NCBI RefSeq assembly: GCF_048264025.1
Contig: NZ_JBLXDN010000001.1
Span: 62,001-126,000, forward strand
DNA from: Nitrincola sp048264025
Lineage (GTDB): Bacteria; Pseudomonadota; Gammaproteobacteria; Pseudomonadales; Balneatricaceae
Direction of reading: 5' to 3'
DNA: 64,000 nt
Below are positions 61,553 to 64,000 of this stretch, one piece after another; within the stretch, counting starts at the first letter, position 1; each line of letters begins with the position of its first letter. The notes beneath the pieces were generated by a model that was not told where the DNA came from, did not search any database, and was given only the letters and a program-made list of their open reading frames with translations. A program made the translations under genes and the position numbers.

Positions 61553-62347
61553 ATGCGGTCACTTTCGGCTAGTCATCTCAACCTGCTTTTGGTTGAGCCT
61601 TCGCAGTTACAGCGAAAAATCATTACCCAGCAACTCAATTCGGCTGGTGTAATGGCCATAGACAGCGTAGACACAATCGCTGAAGCCAAAGCCTCTGTCC
61701 AGCGAATCAAACCTGATCTAATTGTCAGCGCGCTGCATTTCAGCGATGGCACAGCTCAGGATCTGCTCAACTGGATGCATAACACCCCCGGTTACACCGA
61801 ACTGCCTTTTATGTTGATATCCAGCGAAACCCGTCGGGAGCAACTGGAAAGCTTTCGTCAATCCGGCGTTATCGCCATACTGCCTAAACCCTTTACCAAC
61901 GCGAATCTCAAATCAGCCATCAGTGCCACACTGGATCTACTCTCAGCCGATGAACTGTCGCTGGAATATTATGATCCCGAAAGTTTACGCGTATTGGTGG
62001 TTGATGATAGCCGCATGGCCCGAAAAATGATCCGCCGCGTACTGACTAATCTGGGCATACAGCATTTTGAAGAAGCGACCGATGGCTCAGAAGCTATAAG
62101 CATATTGGCTGAAAAGCCTTTTGATCTGGTGGTGACCGATTACAACATGCCAGAAGTGAATGGGCTACAACTGACAGAATATATCCGCAGTCACGAAACC
62201 CTGTCTCATTTACCCGTGCTAATGGTGACGTCTGAATCCAATCAGGCCTACCTTAGCAATGTAGCCCAGAGCGGTGTTAATGCCATGGTCGACAAGCCGT
62301 TCGAACCGAAGCTGGTAAAGCGCTTGCTACAGCGTATCCTTGAGTAG
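61553..62347 (+). CDS. Double-receiver response regulator with degenerate first receiver
   Basis: 264 residues with two CheY-like domains and no output domain. Domain 2 (about 143-264) is complete: acidic pair in VLVVDDSRM, phospho-acceptor Asp in VVTDYNMPEVNG, Thr/Ser in MVTSES and the Lys in DKPFEP. Domain 1 (about 10-130) has LLVEPSQ in place of the acidic pair and DLIVSALHFSDG where Ala replaces the phospho-acceptor Asp, but keeps the Lys in PKPF. Domain 1 is thus a pseudo-receiver. AGGT lies 8 bp before the ATG. Partner kinase not in the window. Confidence 0.9.
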   Translation: MRSLSASHLNLLLVEPSQLQRKIITQQLNSAGVMAIDSVDTIAEAKASVQRIKPDLIVSALHFSDGTAQDLLNWMHNTPGYTELPFMLISSETRREQLESFRQSGVIAILPKPFTNANLKSAISATLDLLSADELSLEYYDPESLRVLVVDDSRMARKMIRRVLTNLGIQHFEEATDGSEAISILAEKPFDLVVTDYNMPEVNGLQLTEYIRSHETLSHLPVLMVTSESNQAYLSNVAQSGVNAMVDKPFEPKLVKRLLQRILE

Positions 62348-62369
62348 CAAGCCTGTTCTGGACCAGGTA

Positions 62370-63473
62370 TCAGGATGACTGAATATCCGCATAGCGCCGC
62401 TTTACCCGCCGCGTCAGACCACTTAATAGCGTGTAGGGTATAGTGCCACACCAGTCAGCTACCTCATTGACTGCTACATTAGTACCCCAAAGTTCCACCT
62501 GATCTCCAGGCTTGGCTTCTGGGTGTAACGACAGGTCAATAGTCGACATATCCATAGATACTCGTCCCGCCAGCGCGGCACGTCGTCCATTCAGCCACAC
62601 AGGTGTACCGCTAGGTGCATGCCGGGAATAGCCATCAGCATAGCCAACAGCCAGTGTACCGATACGGGTTGGCTTTTCAGCCACCCAACTGGCACCATAA
62701 CCCACAGACTCGCCGGCCTGTAATTCCCGTACAGCAATGATTTCAGTGGTCAGCGTCATACCAGGGCGCAGTTGGGATGCCACTGACTGAGGTTCAGCAA
62801 AAGGACTGGCACCATACAGCATAATACCCGGGCGCAACCACTGCTGGTGCGCCTGAGGCCAGTGCATCACCCCTGCCGAGTTACATAGACTCAGGTCCAC
62901 CGAGTGACCCGCTACGGCAGCATGGATCTGCTGTAGCTGACGTTCAGTATGTGGCCGCTGAGGCTCATCAGCGCAGGCGAAATGGCTCATAACCACTAGT
63001 TGTTCAACCGCAGGAAGCGCCTGCAAGCGTTGCAGTGCGCCAGCGGCAAGCGACGGCTCGATACCGAGACGGTGCATCCCTGAGTCAATCTTTAGCCAAA
63101 TATGCAATCCTCGACTATCTGGGTGCTTTGCCAAGTAGGCTTCCAGCTTTTCCAGTTGCTCGATACTATGAAGTGCCGTCCAGAATTGCTGCTGCTGAAT
63201 TAAGGGTAATTCCTCAGACTCAAAAAAACCCTCCAGCAACAACACCGGCCGGGTAATGCCAGCATCCCGCAACTCCAGCGCCTCTTCAATCGCCGCGACA
63301 CCAAAGGCATCCACATCCGATTCGAGTGACCTGGCCACCTGTACGGCACCATGACCATAAGCATCCGCCTTGATAATGGCAACCGCACGCGACTGAGGTG
63401 CTTGCGCACGCGCCAGTTGATAGTTATGACGTATGGCAGACAAGTCTACCTGGGCTATGAGATTACGCGCCAT
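62370..63473 (-). CDS. alr: Alanine racemase
   Basis: 367-residue fold-type III PLP enzyme that interconverts L- and D-alanine. The PLP Lys is K35 in IIKADAYGHG; the second catalytic Tyr is in the C-terminal half near GYGASW, and GYADGYSRH and GRVSMDMSTIDL are conserved. AGGAG precedes the ATG. It is 36 bp after a RidA gene, like the dadX-ridA-dadA arrangement of Pseudomonas, so it may be the catabolic form. Confidence 0.95.
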   Translation of the reverse strand: MARNLIAQVDLSAIRHNYQLARAQAPQSRAVAIIKADAYGHGAVQVARSLESDVDAFGVAAIEEALELRDAGITRPVLLLEGFFESEELPLIQQQQFWTALHSIEQLEKLEAYLAKHPDSRGLHIWLKIDSGMHRLGIEPSLAAGALQRLQALPAVEQLVVMSHFACADEPQRPHTERQLQQIHAAVAGHSVDLSLCNSAGVMHWPQAHQQWLRPGIMLYGASPFAEPQSVASQLRPGMTLTTEIIAVRELQAGESVGYGASWVAEKPTRIGTLAVGYADGYSRHAPSGTPVWLNGRRAALAGRVSMDMSTIDLSLHPEAKPGDQVELWGTNVAVNEVADWCGTIPYTLLSGLTRRVKRRYADIQSS

Positions 63474-63509
63474 GCACTGCTCCTGATAAGGCTTTAACGC
63501 AGCTTCTGA

Positions 63510-63899
63510 TTAGTCAGCCAATACCATCACGGCTTCCACTTCAATATCTGCATCTTTCGGCAAAGCCTTAACAGCATAAGCGGCACGGGCCGGATAGGGC
63601 TGAGTGAAGTAACGCTGCATGATTTCATTAACCTGCGCAAAGTTAGCCAGATCGCTCAGCAAAATAGTCAGTTTGACGCAATCGGCCAGTGAACCACCGG
63701 CGGCTTCAGCGACAGCCTTCAGGTTTTCAAATACCTGTACAGCCTGGGCTTCGAATGACTCAGTGACCATTTCCATGCTGCTTGGATTCAGAGGAATCTG
63801 TCCAGACATATACACAGTATTACCAGCCTTGACCGCCTGAGAGTAAGGACCAATCGCAGCAGGTGCTTTTTCGGTACTAATAATAGTTTTTGTTGTCAT
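63510..63899 (-). CDS. ridA: RidA family 2-iminobutanoate/2-iminopropanoate deaminase
   Basis: 129 residues, classic RidA: APAAIGPYSQAVKAGNTVYMSGQIPLNP at the start, the catalytic Arg in YPARAAYAVKALPKDADIEVEAVMV. Hydrolyses enamine/imine by-products of PLP enzymes. AGAGA lies before the ATG, and the AT-rich 100 bp upstream to the window end probably holds the promoter. Pairs with alr on the same strand. Confidence 0.95.
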   Translation of the reverse strand: MTTKTIISTEKAPAAIGPYSQAVKAGNTVYMSGQIPLNPSSMEMVTESFEAQAVQVFENLKAVAEAAGGSLADCVKLTILLSDLANFAQVNEIMQRYFTQPYPARAAYAVKALPKDADIEVEAVMVLAD

Positions 63900-64000
63900 A
63901 CAGATCTCTCCAAAAGTTAAAAGATGGCATATATTAATGCAATCTCATTAGATATATAATTTATAATTGTAATTTAATCAGATAATTTTCTTATAAAGAC

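Noticed and set aside
1..64000. CRISPR array, prophage, insertion sequence, tRNA or rRNA genes
   Set aside because: No regular spaced repeats, integrase, transposase, phage structural genes or tRNA T-loop signatures were seen.

Overview
The window looks like chromosome of a marine, Na+-dependent gammaproteobacterium, probably an Oceanospirillales-type heterotroph (for example near Neptuniibacter or Marinobacterium). This is inferred from gene families and gene order (dnaX-ebfC-recR-rnd-ycgL-ycgN, the aa3 oxidase cluster with a DUF2970 gene, an alanine racemase/RidA pair) and from the many sodium and osmolyte systems (seven-gene Mrp antiporter, NhaD, a BCCT carrier, an SLC13 carrier). I see no prophage, insertion sequence, CRISPR array, tRNA or rRNA.

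Layout. 1-3965 (minus): aa3 cytochrome c oxidase, coxB-coxA-cox11-cox3 (cox3 cut by the window edge), preceded by a small DUF2970 membrane protein. 4245-15723: the main accessory island. It holds a divergent LysR regulator, a polar amino acid ABC transporter, then a tightly packed run of class III aminotransferase, two CoA-transferase subunits, M20 deacylase, thiolase, acetylpolyamine-amidohydrolase-like deacetylase and RidA. The chemistry fits import and beta-keto cleavage of a beta-amino acid; from remembered similarity to the Bacillus subtilis yodQRST genes I propose N-epsilon-acetyl-beta-lysine or a relative as substrate. 15733-20552 (minus): a large membrane HD-GYP sensor, MarC and a CynX-like MFS carrier. 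20755-25817: a branched-chain-type amino acid ABC transporter whose binding-protein gene converges on the other four across a bidirectional terminator.

25882-34628: YhiN flavoprotein; an uncharacterised three-gene set (saccharopine-dehydrogenase-like, DUF2269, DoxX-like); a TlpA-like thioredoxin; an ArgO/ArgP exporter-regulator pair; a class I glutamine amidotransferase-like hydrolase; an SLC13 carrier; and a GST with a 12-bp iterated repeat upstream. 34844-40080: EamA carrier, DnaQ-like exonuclease, cNMP/CBS/DUF294 signalling protein and BCCT carrier. 40342-46257 (plus): complete mrpABCDEFG. 46254-52563: M18 aminopeptidase, Prc protease with an overlapping coiled-coil membrane protein, and rpsA with a three-hairpin leader and strong terminator. 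The rpsA gene is not next to cmk or ihfB as it usually is.

52618-57370 (minus): the dnaX operon. dnaX carries a complete E. coli-like programmed -1 frameshift site. 57467-64000: nhaD with a structured leader, glutathionyl-hydroquinone reductase, a 91-bp palindromic intergenic element, the 4.5S RNA gene ffs with its promoter, a DUF2058 protein, a double-receiver response regulator whose first receiver lacks the phospho-acceptor Asp, alanine racemase and RidA.
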